This document shows, piece after piece, positions 33,824-42,076 of a DNA stretch of 64,000 nt. The first letter of the stretch is position 1; each line of letters opens with the position of its first letter. Under the pieces are notes generated by a model, which saw nothing but the letters and a program-made list of their open reading frames with translations, did no database searches and had not been told where the DNA came from. The stretch is from Planctomycetota bacterium (GTDB taxonomy: Bacteria; Planctomycetota; UBA1135; GCA-002686595). The stretch spans positions 62,001 to 126,000 of the forward strand of contig JAKLKU010000013.1 of assembly GCA_023150475.1 (NCBI GenBank). The letters run 5' to 3'. Position numbers and translations under genes: made by a program.

Positions 33824-36800
33824 ATGGAGTCCGCGGCGGAGCGTGAGCGTCTGGAACGAGCGCTCGCCGAGTGCGTCGAGAGTTTCGACGAACTCGGATT
33901 CGCGGTCGTCGAGCGCGTCGCCGCCGGCGACCAGGAGCTCGCTCGGCGCTTGACGGAGCGACTGCAAGCGCTCGCCCGCGTCGGGTTGCTCGCCGCGCCG
34001 CGCGAAGCGCCGAGGCGGATCGGGCCGTACACGATCGAAGCGACGCTCGGCGTCGGCGGCATGGGCGCCGTGTACCTCGCGCGCCGCGAAGGCGCGGCCC
34101 CCGTTGGCGGCGCCGGCGGCGCTGCCGGCGCTGCCGGCGCTGGCGGTGCTGGCGGTGCCGCCGACGTTGGAGGCGTTGGAGGCGTTGGAGGCGCCGGCGA
34201 CGCCGCTCGGCACGTCGCGCTCAAAGTGGCTCACGTGCCCGCGGGTCCGTCGACCGGCGGCGATCCGGAACGCGAGCAACGTCTGCGCGCGCGCTTCGAA
34301 CGCGAGTTGCGCGCCGCGTCGGCGCTCGACCACCCCGGCTTCGTGCGCATCTTCGAGTTCGGCGAGAGCGAGGGGCGCCAGTGGTTCGCGATGGAACGGC
34401 TCGCGGGCACGACGCTCGCCGACCTGCTGGACGGACTGCGCACGAGCGGCCGGGCCTTCGCCGACGTCGATCCGGTGTTCGTGAAGTCGTTGCTCGCGGC
34501 GCACACGGACGACGTGCCGCTCGCGGCGACGATCGAATGGGGCCGCACGTACGTCGAGACGGCGTGTCGCTGGGTGCTCGCGCTCGCGGAGGCGCTCGCG
34601 CACGCGCACGCGCACGGCGTGATCCACCGCGACGTCAAGCCCGCGAACGTGATGATCGGACCCGACGCGGCGCCGAAGCTCTTCGACCTCGGCCTCGCGC
34701 GGATCGCCGACGATCCCGCGCTGACGCGCTCCGGCGAGTTCGCGGGTTCACCGTACTACGTCGCGCCCGAACAACTCGCGGGCCGGCCGTCGGAGCTCGA
34801 CGAACGTTGCGACGTCTATGCGCTCGGCGTGACGCTCTTCGAACTCTTGACGTGGCGCCGGCCGTTCGAAGGTGCGAACACGGCGCAGGTCTTCCGCGCG
34901 ATCCAGACGAAGGAGGCGCCGCTCGTCGCGCGCCTCAATCCGCTGGTGCCGCGCGATCTCGAGACGATCGTCTCGGTCGCGCTCGAGAAGGACCGCGAGC
35001 GGCGTTATCGGTCGATGGAGGAGTTCGCCGCCGACCTGCGGCGGTTCCTGTCGTTCCAACCGGTGCTCGCACGGCCGCTCTCGCCCGCACGCCGCCTCGC
35101 GCGTTGGGTGCGGCGCAATCCGGCGCGCGCCGCAGCGTCGGGACTCGCCGCGACGGTCGCGATCGGCCTGCCGCTCGGACTCTTCGTCGCCAACCGCGCG
35201 ATCCGCGAAGAGCAGGCGCGCACCGAACGCGAAGCGCGCGTGAAGGCGAAGGCGATCGACGAACTCGTGCAGCAGTTCGCTCTCGCCGAGGACGAACGTG
35301 ATGCCGGCGCGACGATCACCGCGCGCGAGTTGCTCGACCGCGGCGCGGAGCGGTCGTTCACGGCGTTCGCGAACGAGCCCGAGCTCCAAGCCGCGCTCTT
35401 CGAAGCGACGGGCTCCGCCTACGCGAACCTCGGCTTGCTCGACCGCGCGATCCCGTTGCTCGACCGCGCGCTCGCTCTGCGCGAGAGCCTCGGCGCGACC
35501 GATCCCGCGGAGCTCGCGAGCCTACTCGAGCGGCTCGCGTTCGCGCAGCTCGGCCGCGGTGACGCCGCGACGGCGAACCTGCTCGCGGAGCGCGGCCTCG
35601 CGGCGCTCGCCGCGAGCGGCGCCGCGGAAAGCGCCGCCGCCGTGCGGCTCGAAGGCGCGCTCGCGGAAGCCTGCGAACTCGGCGGTGATCCCGAGGCCGC
35701 TCGTGGGCACTTCGAGCGCGCGATCGACCTCGCCGAACGCGTGCACGGGCCGGAGTCCGAGGAGCTCGGCCGAGCGTTGCAGCGCGCGGGCAGCGCTGCG
35801 GCGGCGCACGGCGAACTCGAGCTCGCGCGCCAGCGACTCGAACGCGCGCTCGTGCTGCTGCGCGCCGCGTGGTCGCCGGATGCCGCGGCGATCGTGCGCG
35901 CGGAACGCGAGCTCGCGACCGTGCTGGAGCTCGGAGGCGCGAGCGATCTCGCCGCCGAAGCGAGGTCGCGCGCCCGCTCGCTCGCCGGCGCCGCCGGTGA
36001 CGCGGAGCGATTCGTCGCCGACGTGCGTTTTCCCTTCGACGTCGCGCCGCCGGAAGCCGAGCGCTACGGCCAGGCGTTCCAGTCCGGCGTGACGGCGCTG
36101 CAAGCGCGGCAACTCGAGCTCGCGATCGAGCGGTTCGAAGCCTGTCTCGCACTGCGGCCCGGCCATCCGGTGCCTGCGTACAACTTGGCGTGCGCGCACG
36201 CTCTCGGCGGGGACCTCGAGCGTGCGTTCGAGTGTCTCGACCAGGCGCTCGAGTGGGGGTTCGGTACCCGCGCCGATCGCCTGCGCACGCTCGAGACCGA
36301 CGCGGACCTCGCCGCGGCGCGCGCGGACCCGCGGTTCGACGCGCGGCTCGCGCGAGCGCGCACGAGCGTGCGTGCGACGGCCGAGTTCGCCGCGCGCGAC
36401 GTCGTGTACGTCCCGCCGCGCGCGAACGGCACGGCGTCGAGCGTCGCAGGCAGTCTCGGCCTCGTCGTCTTGTTGCACGACCAAGGTTCGACGCCCGATG
36501 CAGTGCTCGACGACGCGTGGCGTCGACGCGCGGACGAACTCGGTTGCGCCGTGCTCGCGCCGTGCGGCACGCTCGCGCTCTCCGCCGAGCCGACGCGCGG
36601 CATGGCGTGGCTCTTCGACCCGCACGACCTCGTGCGGCGTCCGGAGCTCGGCGAAGGCCGCGTCGCCGCCGCCGTGAAGCGCTTCTCCGACGCGCACGCG
36701 TTCGATCGTTCGCGAGTGTGGATCGTCGGCGTCGGGCAAGGCTCGTTGATCGCGTTCGACGTCGCGACGCGCGCGCCGGGGCTGTTCCGCGGCGTGCTCG

Positions 36801-37060
36801 CGATCGACGGGCCGCTCCACCCGGAGACTCCTCCCGAACGCGTCCGCCGCGCGGCGTCGATGGGGCTCTCGGTCCACGTGTTGCTCGCGACGCCGAGCGC
36901 ACAGTGGCGGAGCTCCTGCTCGCTCGCGGAACTCGAACGGCGGCTCGGCGAGAGCTTCGCGAGCTTCGGCTTCGGCGAACGAGCGCGCGTCGAGCTGTGC
37001 TCGGACGCCGACGCGCACGCGAACGCGGTCGGCGGCGCGCTCGAACGGCTCTGCCGGTGA
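33824..37060 (+). CDS. Ser/Thr protein kinase with TM helix, TPR region and alpha/beta hydrolase-like C-terminus
   Basis: 1078 residues. Kinase domain about residues 65-410: glycine loop IEATLGVGGMGAVYLARREG, Lys in RHVALKVAHVPAG, HRD motif GVIHRDVKPANVMIG, DLG in LFDLGLARIADD, and APE in YYVAPEQLAGRP. A Gly/Ala-rich insertion of about 35 residues lies between the glycine loop and the Lys. One helix follows near 440-460 (GLAATVAIGLPLGLFVANRA), then TPR-like repeats at about 500-800. The last 200 residues look like an alpha/beta hydrolase: LVVLLHDQGSTPDAVLDDAW and VWIVGVGQGSLIAFDVATRA. There the nucleophile elbow reads GVGQG, with Gly in place of Ser, so this domain is probably not a hydrolase. 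It likely signals with the divergent ECF sigma factor. Confidence 0.88.
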   Translation: MESAAERERLERALAECVESFDELGFAVVERVAAGDQELARRLTERLQALARVGLLAAPREAPRRIGPYTIEATLGVGGMGAVYLARREGAAPVGGAGGAAGAAGAGGAGGAADVGGVGGVGGAGDAARHVALKVAHVPAGPSTGGDPEREQRLRARFERELRAASALDHPGFVRIFEFGESEGRQWFAMERLAGTTLADLLDGLRTSGRAFADVDPVFVKSLLAAHTDDVPLAATIEWGRTYVETACRWVLALAEALAHAHAHGVIHRDVKPANVMIGPDAAPKLFDLGLARIADDPALTRSGEFAGSPYYVAPEQLAGRPSELDERCDVYALGVTLFELLTWRRPFEGANTAQVFRAIQTKEAPLVARLNPLVPRDLETIVSVALEKDRERRYRSMEEFAADLRRFLSFQPVLARPLSPARRLARWVRRNPARAAASGLAATVAIGLPLGLFVANRAIREEQARTEREARVKAKAIDELVQQFALAEDERDAGATITARELLDRGAERSFTAFANEPELQAALFEATGSAYANLGLLDRAIPLLDRALALRESLGATDPAELASLLERLAFAQLGRGDAATANLLAERGLAALAASGAAESAAAVRLEGALAEACELGGDPEAARGHFERAIDLAERVHGPESEELGRALQRAGSAAAAHGELELARQRLERALVLLRAAWSPDAAAIVRAERELATVLELGGASDLAAEARSRARSLAGAAGDAERFVADVRFPFDVAPPEAERYGQAFQSGVTALQARQLELAIERFEACLALRPGHPVPAYNLACAHALGGDLERAFECLDQALEWGFGTRADRLRTLETDADLAAARADPRFDARLARARTSVRATAEFAARDVVYVPPRANGTASSVAGSLGLVVLLHDQGSTPDAVLDDAWRRRADELGCAVLAPCGTLALSAEPTRGMAWLFDPHDLVRRPELGEGRVAAAVKRFSDAHAFDRSRVWIVGVGQGSLIAFDVATRAPGLFRGVLAIDGPLHPETPPERVRRAASMGLSVHVLLATPSAQWRSSCSLAELERRLGESFASFGFGERARVELCSDADAHANAVGGALERLCR
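34108..34200 (+). repeat. 9-bp tandem repeats encoding a Gly/Ala tract in the kinase
   Basis: Imperfect 9-bp units (GGCGCTGCC-like, then GGCGTTGGA three times) encode about 30 residues of Gly, Ala and Val between the ATP-binding glycine loop and the catalytic Lys of the kinase. The length of this tract could vary by slippage without frameshift. Confidence 0.8.
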
Positions 37061-37131
37061 CTCCACGGAGCGTCACGCGCCGGCGCTCGTCGGCTTGACC
37101 GAGGCTGGCGCGAGGCGCACACTCCGCAACG

Positions 37132-37848
37132 ATGTTGGCGGCGGTCCCGAGCCTGGTCGACGACGCGTACGGCGAGATGTTGTTGCGGCTCGGACTCGCG
37201 ATGTTCGCGGGTGGCGCGATCGGGCTCGAGCGCAGTTACCACGGCCGGCCGGCCGGGTTCCGGACGCACACGCTCGTCTGCCTCTCGACCGCGCTCCTGA
37301 TGCTGATCACGGTGTACGAGGACTACTGGGTGCCCGCCAGCAGCCGCGCGAACGTCACGCTCGATCCGACGCGCATGTCGCAAGGGATCATGACCGGCAT
37401 CGGCTTCCTCGGCGCGGGCGCGATCCTGAAGGAAGGTCTGACGGTGCGCGGGCTGACGACCGCGGCGTCGATCTGGATGACGGCGGCGATCGGGATCCTC
37501 GCGGGCATCGGGTTCTACTTCCCTGGCATGGTCGCGACGATCGCCACGCTGGGGACGTTGACCTTCTTCCGCTGGATCGAGACGCGCATCCCGATGCAGT
37601 TCTACGCGCACTTCGTCGTGCGTTTCGCGCGCGAGCAGGTGCTCCCCGAAAGCGATCTGCGCGCACTCGTCTCGGTGCACGACTTCACGATCGCGCACCT
37701 GAACTACCGGCTCGACGCGCGCGAGGGTTTCTTCGAGTACCGCATGGTGATCCGCAGCAGCCGCGCCTCGAACGTGCGCACGCTGACGGAAACGCTGAAG
37801 CAGTTGCCTTCGGTGCTGCAGTTCCGCATCTCGCCGACCGGCGACTGA
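37132..37848 (+). CDS. MgtC/SapB family membrane protein
   Basis: 238 residues. The conserved MgtC N-terminal domain is clear: LLRLGLAMFAGGAIGLERSY, HGRPAGFRTHTLVCLSTALL, RMSQGIMTGIGFLGAGAILK, and EGLTVRGLTTAASIWMTAAI. The C-terminal 85 residues (after ETRIPMQFYAHFVVRFAREQ) form a small soluble domain with an ACT-like pattern (LTETLKQLPSVLQFRISPTG). MgtC-type proteins act in magnesium limitation and in control of ATP synthase or membrane potential. No magnesium transporter is next to it. It is convergent with citrate synthase, with a strong terminator hairpin between the two. Confidence 0.93.
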   Translation: MLAAVPSLVDDAYGEMLLRLGLAMFAGGAIGLERSYHGRPAGFRTHTLVCLSTALLMLITVYEDYWVPASSRANVTLDPTRMSQGIMTGIGFLGAGAILKEGLTVRGLTTAASIWMTAAIGILAGIGFYFPGMVATIATLGTLTFFRWIETRIPMQFYAHFVVRFAREQVLPESDLRALVSVHDFTIAHLNYRLDAREGFFEYRMVIRSSRASNVRTLTETLKQLPSVLQFRISPTGD

Positions 37849-37879
37849 TGCTCCGCGCGACGCGCGCGCCGAAAACGAG

Positions 37880-37914
37880 CGAGCGCGGCGTTCCGCGAAC
37901 GGAAGCCGCGCTCG
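37880..37914. terminator. Strong terminator hairpin between mgtC-like gene and citrate synthase
   Basis: CGAGCGCGGC (37880-37889) pairs perfectly with GCCGCGCTCG (37905-37914), and inside it TTCCG pairs with CGGAA around a CGAA loop. Read on the minus strand, TTTT follows within a few bases of the stem (complement of GAAAAC at 37871-37876). It is thus a good intrinsic terminator for citrate synthase and a probable bidirectional one. Confidence 0.8.
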
Positions 37915-37933
37915 GCTGGAGAACGCGTCGCGG

Positions 37934-39238
37934 TCAGCGCGCGTCGATCGAGACGTACGGACGCTTGGTCGCGCCAGTGTAGATCTGGCGCGGACGGCCG
38001 ATCTTGAAGTCGGGGTCGGCGTTGAGCTCGAGCCAGTGCGCGATCCAACCCGGGAGGCGACCCATCGCGAACATCACCGTGAACATGTTCACCGGGATGC
38101 CGAGCGCCTTGTAGATGATGCCCGAGTAGAAGTCGACGTTCGGGTAGAGCTTGCGCTGGACGAAGTACTCGTCGTGCAACGCGATCTCCTCGAGGCGCAT
38201 GCCGATCTCGAGCAGCTTGCTCGAGACGCCGGTGCGTGCGAGCACGTCCGAGCACGTCTTCTTGAGGATCGACGCGCGCGGGTCGTAGCTCTTGTACACG
38301 CGGTGGCCGAAGCCCATCAGGCGCGCCGTGTCGTTCTTGTCCTTCGCGCGGGCGATGAACCGATCGGCGCTGCCGCCTTCGGCTTCGATCTGCTCGAGCA
38401 TCTCGATGACTTGCTGGTTCGCGCCGCCGTGGAGATGGCCCCAGAGCGCGCTGATGCCCGCCGAGATGCTCGCGTACAGGTTGGCCTTCGAGCTGCCGAC
38501 GAGGCGCACCGTGCTGGTCGAGCAGTTCTGCTCGTGGTCCGCGTGCAGGATCAGCAGCAGGTCGAGGGCTTTCGCGATCACCGGATCTGCGGTGTATTCC
38601 TCGCAGGGCGTGCCGAACATCATGCGCAGGAAGTTCGCTTCGTACGCGAGCTCGTTGCGCGGGTACATGAACGGCTGGCCGATCGAGTGTTTGTACGCGT
38701 ACGACGCGATCGTCGGCATCTTGGCGATCAAGCGCACGATCGACGCGCGCACGTCCTTCGCATCCGCGCCGTCCTGATAGAACGTCGTCAGCGCCGCGAC
38801 CGCCGACGCGCACACCGGCATAGGGTGCGCGGCCTTCGGCATCGCTTCGAAGAAGCGGCGGAAGTCCTCGTGGAGCAACGTGTGGCGCGTGATGTCGCGC
38901 GTGAACGCCGCGAGTTGCTCCTTCTTCGGCAGTTCGCCGTAGATCAAGAGCCACGCGACTTCGAGGAAGCTCGAGCGCGTCGCGAGCTCTTCGATCGGGT
39001 AGCCGCGATAACGCAGGATGCCCTTGTCGCCGTCGATGAACGTGATCGCGCTCTTGCACGAGCCGCTGTTCGCGTAGCCCGGATCGAGCGTGATCAAACC
39101 GGTCGCACTGCGCAGTTTCGCGATGTCGATACCGGCTTCGCCTTCGCTACCCACGACGACGGGGAACGAGTACTCCTTCCCGGCGTAGCTGAGCTCGATC
39201 TTGTCCGTGTTGCCTTGGGTCATGGTCTGCGTGTTCAT
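37934..39238 (-). CDS. gltA: Citrate synthase (type II)
   Basis: 434 residues from ATG 39238. Characteristic segments are LITLDPGYANSGSCKSAITF, GILRYRGYPIEELATRSSFL, then LHADHEQNCSTSTVRLVGSS with the substrate-binding His. The active site continues with SALWGHLHGGANQQVIEMLE, MGFGHRVYKSYDPRASILKK and, near the C-terminus, FTVMFAMGRLPGWIAHWLEL and GRPRQIYTG. It catalyses the condensation of oxaloacetate and acetyl-CoA in the cytosolic citric acid cycle. The length and the N-terminal domain (DKIELSYAGKEYSFPVVVGS) agree with the hexameric NADH-sensitive type of Gram-negative bacteria. It is a single-gene unit with its own terminator. Confidence 0.96.
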   Translation of the reverse strand: MNTQTMTQGNTDKIELSYAGKEYSFPVVVGSEGEAGIDIAKLRSATGLITLDPGYANSGSCKSAITFIDGDKGILRYRGYPIEELATRSSFLEVAWLLIYGELPKKEQLAAFTRDITRHTLLHEDFRRFFEAMPKAAHPMPVCASAVAALTTFYQDGADAKDVRASIVRLIAKMPTIASYAYKHSIGQPFMYPRNELAYEANFLRMMFGTPCEEYTADPVIAKALDLLLILHADHEQNCSTSTVRLVGSSKANLYASISAGISALWGHLHGGANQQVIEMLEQIEAEGGSADRFIARAKDKNDTARLMGFGHRVYKSYDPRASILKKTCSDVLARTGVSSKLLEIGMRLEEIALHDEYFVQRKLYPNVDFYSGIIYKALGIPVNMFTVMFAMGRLPGWIAHWLELNADPDFKIGRPRQIYTGATKRPYVSIDAR

Positions 39239-40112
39239 GGCGATCCGTGAGTGGGGTTGGCGACGACGCCCTTCGTCGCACAACCAGGGCTCGGTGCCTT
39301 TGAGTCAGTGTGCGTAGAAGCGCGGGATTCTATGCCCGCGAGCGTCTCCGAATCACGGCCCAACTTGCGGCTGCGTTCGGCCTTGCCGCGCGGACGTCGG
39401 CCCGGCCTTATCGACGGCAGCGCCGCGCCTTTGGAGTCCGCCGCGGGCGAGCCGTCGGACCGCGCCCCGGCGAGGCGCGTTTCCGGCACACCGAGGCTTC
39501 GGAGCAGTCACCGAAACGGACTCCCCTGGAGCGTGCGGCGACTCGCCGTTGGCGCGCCGGGTTCGAGCGGCGGGGCGGCGAGTGGCGGGGCCCGGCCAGG
39601 CGCGGGCGGCGCCCGCCTAAGGCGTTGAGCTCCACGGACTTGCGCGCTGATGGGTCCGCTCGCGCCTCGCGCGCCCGCAAGTCCGCTCGCGCGGCTCTGC
39701 GTCGCCCGATCGCTACTGCCTCGCGTGGCTGCGCCGAAAATCGCGAGCGGGGTGCAACCGAGCGCAAGCGAGCGAGTCCATGCTGGAAGCCCCGAAGTGT
39801 GTCCGCCGCCGCGATCCGGGCGCCGAGCCGCGCGAGGGACGCACCGAACCACCGCCCCGATTCGAGCGGCCCGCAACTCGAGCCGGCCCGCAACTCGAGC
39901 CGGCCCGCAGTTCAAGCCGGCGGAACCCGCGACCGTCCGTCCGTTCGGCGCCCTTCGACGCTCCGTGCGCGTCCCGGCCCGGCCGCCCTTCCCGGTGAGC
40001 GTGTGATCACGCCGCGAACCGCGTTGGTGTGCCCGAGCTCGGGTGTCGCGCTCCAACGTGCGGTGCCCGTCGCCGCGCCCCTCGTCGCTCGCCCGGCGTG
40101 CGCTGGCTCCGG
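39239..40112. other. Long intergenic region without a supported gene
   Basis: About 870 bases between citrate synthase (minus) and topoisomerase VI B (minus). Open frames of 110-350 codons exist in several frames, but all give Arg/Ala/Pro-rich products without domain character, as expected from very GC-rich noncoding DNA. A 17-bp tandem repeat lies at 39864-39930. The citrate synthase promoter should lie at the left end. A structured RNA cannot be excluded by eye. Confidence 0.5.
39864..39930. repeat. Tandem repeat, 16-17 bp unit, four copies
   Basis: Units GAGCGGCCCGCAACTC, GAGCCGGCCCGCAACTC, GAGCCGGCCCGCAGTTC and a diverged fourth unit follow head to tail in the noncoding stretch downstream of topoisomerase VI B. 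Confidence 0.8.
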
Positions 40113-41891
40113 TCAGAACTTGCGGCTCTTGTTCAGCACGTCCTCGAGCGTGCTCGTCGTGCCGTCGCGTTCCTTGTCCGTCAGGTCGAGGATCTCTTGC
40201 AGCGCGATGCCGATGTGGGGGATGTACTTCTCGATGTACGAGCGCTTCTGGAACTCCGCCTGCAAGCGCTTGCCCTTGCGGATGTACGCGGCGAGTTTGC
40301 GGCCGCAGTCCTGCAGGCCGAGCCGGATCTCCTTCTGGATCTCCGGGTAGTTCGCGATCGCTTCCTTCGACTCCGAAGTGAACGGCACCCACACGCTCGC
40401 GATGTGCACGAGCACGGCGCACGGTCCGATCGGCAGTGCGCCTTTCGGTTGTTGCAGGCCGTACGCCTTCCAGTTGGTCGCGATCACCGATTTGGTGACG
40501 GCGCACGCGGACTGTTGGTAGAGCAACGGCACGCGGTTGGCGAGGCGCAGCACCCGAATCGGTTCGTCCGCGTTGCCGACGAGGTCCTCGGTCGCGATCA
40601 CGGCTTTCTTCTTCGTGATGCGGCCCTCCTCGCTGAGCTCGAGCCCGACGCCGCCCGGTTTGCCGTACGCGATGCCGACTTCGATCAGGAACGGGTTGCC
40701 GCGGTACACGGCGGCGGGCCGCGTCGACGCGACGTAGAAGTCGGCCTCGATCTCCTTCTTGAGGCCCGAGAGCACGAGCTCTTCGCCGATCGGCGAGATG
40801 CAGTTCGTCGGCGGCGAGCTGATCTTCGTCTTCTGGATCGCTTCGTGGAGCGCGGCTGCTTCCTCGCGCGCGATGCGCGTCGGGTACGCCTTCGCCGAGA
40901 CCTTCGCGGTGTCGCAGATCTCCTCGGCGACCTTCGGGCCGACGCGCGAGAACTCCTCTTGCAGGAACCCGGAGAGCGAGCGGCAGCTCGTGTCCTTCAG
41001 CATCGCGATCAGGACCCCGAGCTCGACGCCGTGCGGGTGCGGTTTGATCTCGACGGTCTCGGGCGGCAGAGCCTTGGTGCTGCGCGCGTAGGTCACGCGC
41101 TCCGAACCGCCTTCCTTGCCGACCGTCGGGTCGGAGTAGTGCAGCGTGAGGTGCGGGTTCGCGATCGCGGTCTGCTTCAAGTACATGTCGACCGAGCGCA
41201 GGCCCTTCTGGTACTTGGCCTCCATCTCGATCTCGACGCGCGTGCCGTGGTCCTTGTCCCAGTCGATCACCTTCTCGTCGTGCACGTCGGGCTTGTTCTT
41301 CGCCGTGTCGACGGTCAGGAGGAACTCGTGCGCCTGCGCCTTCTTGCCGGTCTTCGAGACGATGCGCGCGGGCTTGCCGGTCGTGAGCTGGCCGTACATC
41401 ACGGCCGCGGAGATGCCGATGCCCTGTTGGCCGCGCGTCTGGCTGAGCTTGTGGAACTTCGAGCCGTAGAGCAGCTTGCCGAACACCTTGCCGACCTGTT
41501 CCGCGACGATGCCGGGCCCGTTGTCCTCGACGGCGATGCGGAAACGATCGGTGCCGGTCTCGGTGATCTCGACCGCGATCTCGGGCAGGATGCCGGCTTC
41601 CTCGCACGCGTCGAGCGAGTTGTCGACCGCTTCCTTGACGGCGGTGAGGAGGCCCTTGAGCGGCGAATCGAATCCCAACAGGTGCCGGTTCTTCGTGAAG
41701 AACTCGGAGACCGAGATCTCGCGCTGCTTCTCGGCCATCTCCTGGGCCGTCGCGCGGCGTTTCGACTCGCTTTCGCGCTTCGGCTGGCCGGCCTCGGCCG
41801 CAGCGTCGTCGTCGGCCTTCTTCGGTTGTTTCGCTCCGGCGGCGGCGCTCGCTTCCATGTCGAACAGAGTGGGGCTGGCGTTGTTGTCCAC
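40113..41891 (-). CDS. top6B: DNA topoisomerase VI subunit B
   Basis: 592 residues from GTG 41891, chosen for GAGG seven bases upstream; GTG 41915 and ATG 41858 are alternatives. A charged N-terminus leads to the GHKL ATPase: KGLLTAVKEAVDNSLDACEE (Asn for Mg), RFRIAVEDNGPGIVAEQVGK and LSQTRGQQGIGISAAVMYGQ. An H2TH-like linker follows with FLQEEFSRVGPKVAEEICDT. The transducer domain contains RGNPFLIEVGIAYGKPGGVG, LLYQQSACAVTKSVIATNWK and the conserved Lys in VWVPFTSESKEAIANYPEIQ. The C-terminus KRSYIEKYIPHIGIALQEIL completes the family. It provides ATP-driven dimerisation and strand gating for subunit A encoded at 26598-27749. Full length with no apparent defect. Confidence 0.94.
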   Translation of the reverse strand: MDNNASPTLFDMEASAAAGAKQPKKADDDAAAEAGQPKRESESKRRATAQEMAEKQREISVSEFFTKNRHLLGFDSPLKGLLTAVKEAVDNSLDACEEAGILPEIAVEITETGTDRFRIAVEDNGPGIVAEQVGKVFGKLLYGSKFHKLSQTRGQQGIGISAAVMYGQLTTGKPARIVSKTGKKAQAHEFLLTVDTAKNKPDVHDEKVIDWDKDHGTRVEIEMEAKYQKGLRSVDMYLKQTAIANPHLTLHYSDPTVGKEGGSERVTYARSTKALPPETVEIKPHPHGVELGVLIAMLKDTSCRSLSGFLQEEFSRVGPKVAEEICDTAKVSAKAYPTRIAREEAAALHEAIQKTKISSPPTNCISPIGEELVLSGLKKEIEADFYVASTRPAAVYRGNPFLIEVGIAYGKPGGVGLELSEEGRITKKKAVIATEDLVGNADEPIRVLRLANRVPLLYQQSACAVTKSVIATNWKAYGLQQPKGALPIGPCAVLVHIASVWVPFTSESKEAIANYPEIQKEIRLGLQDCGRKLAAYIRKGKRLQAEFQKRSYIEKYIPHIGIALQEILDLTDKERDGTTSTLEDVLNKSRKF

Positions 41892-42076
41892 GATGCGACC
41901 TCGATCTCCGCGCACTTCCTATAGGAGCTCCGAGGCGGATGCAAGGGACGCGCGGGGCGATCGCCCGGGGCGGCGCGGCGGAAAACGGACTTGCCGGTAA
42001 CGACTGCACGCCGGTGCGCATGTCGAACGCGGCGGCTGCGAGTTCGCGCCGCGTGGTCACTCGAGAAGGAACTCCG

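Noticed and set aside
39251..39893. Possible genes in the gap after citrate synthase
   Set aside because: All frames give Arg/Ala/Pro-rich products with no start signal or family pattern; a short tandem repeat is in the same region.
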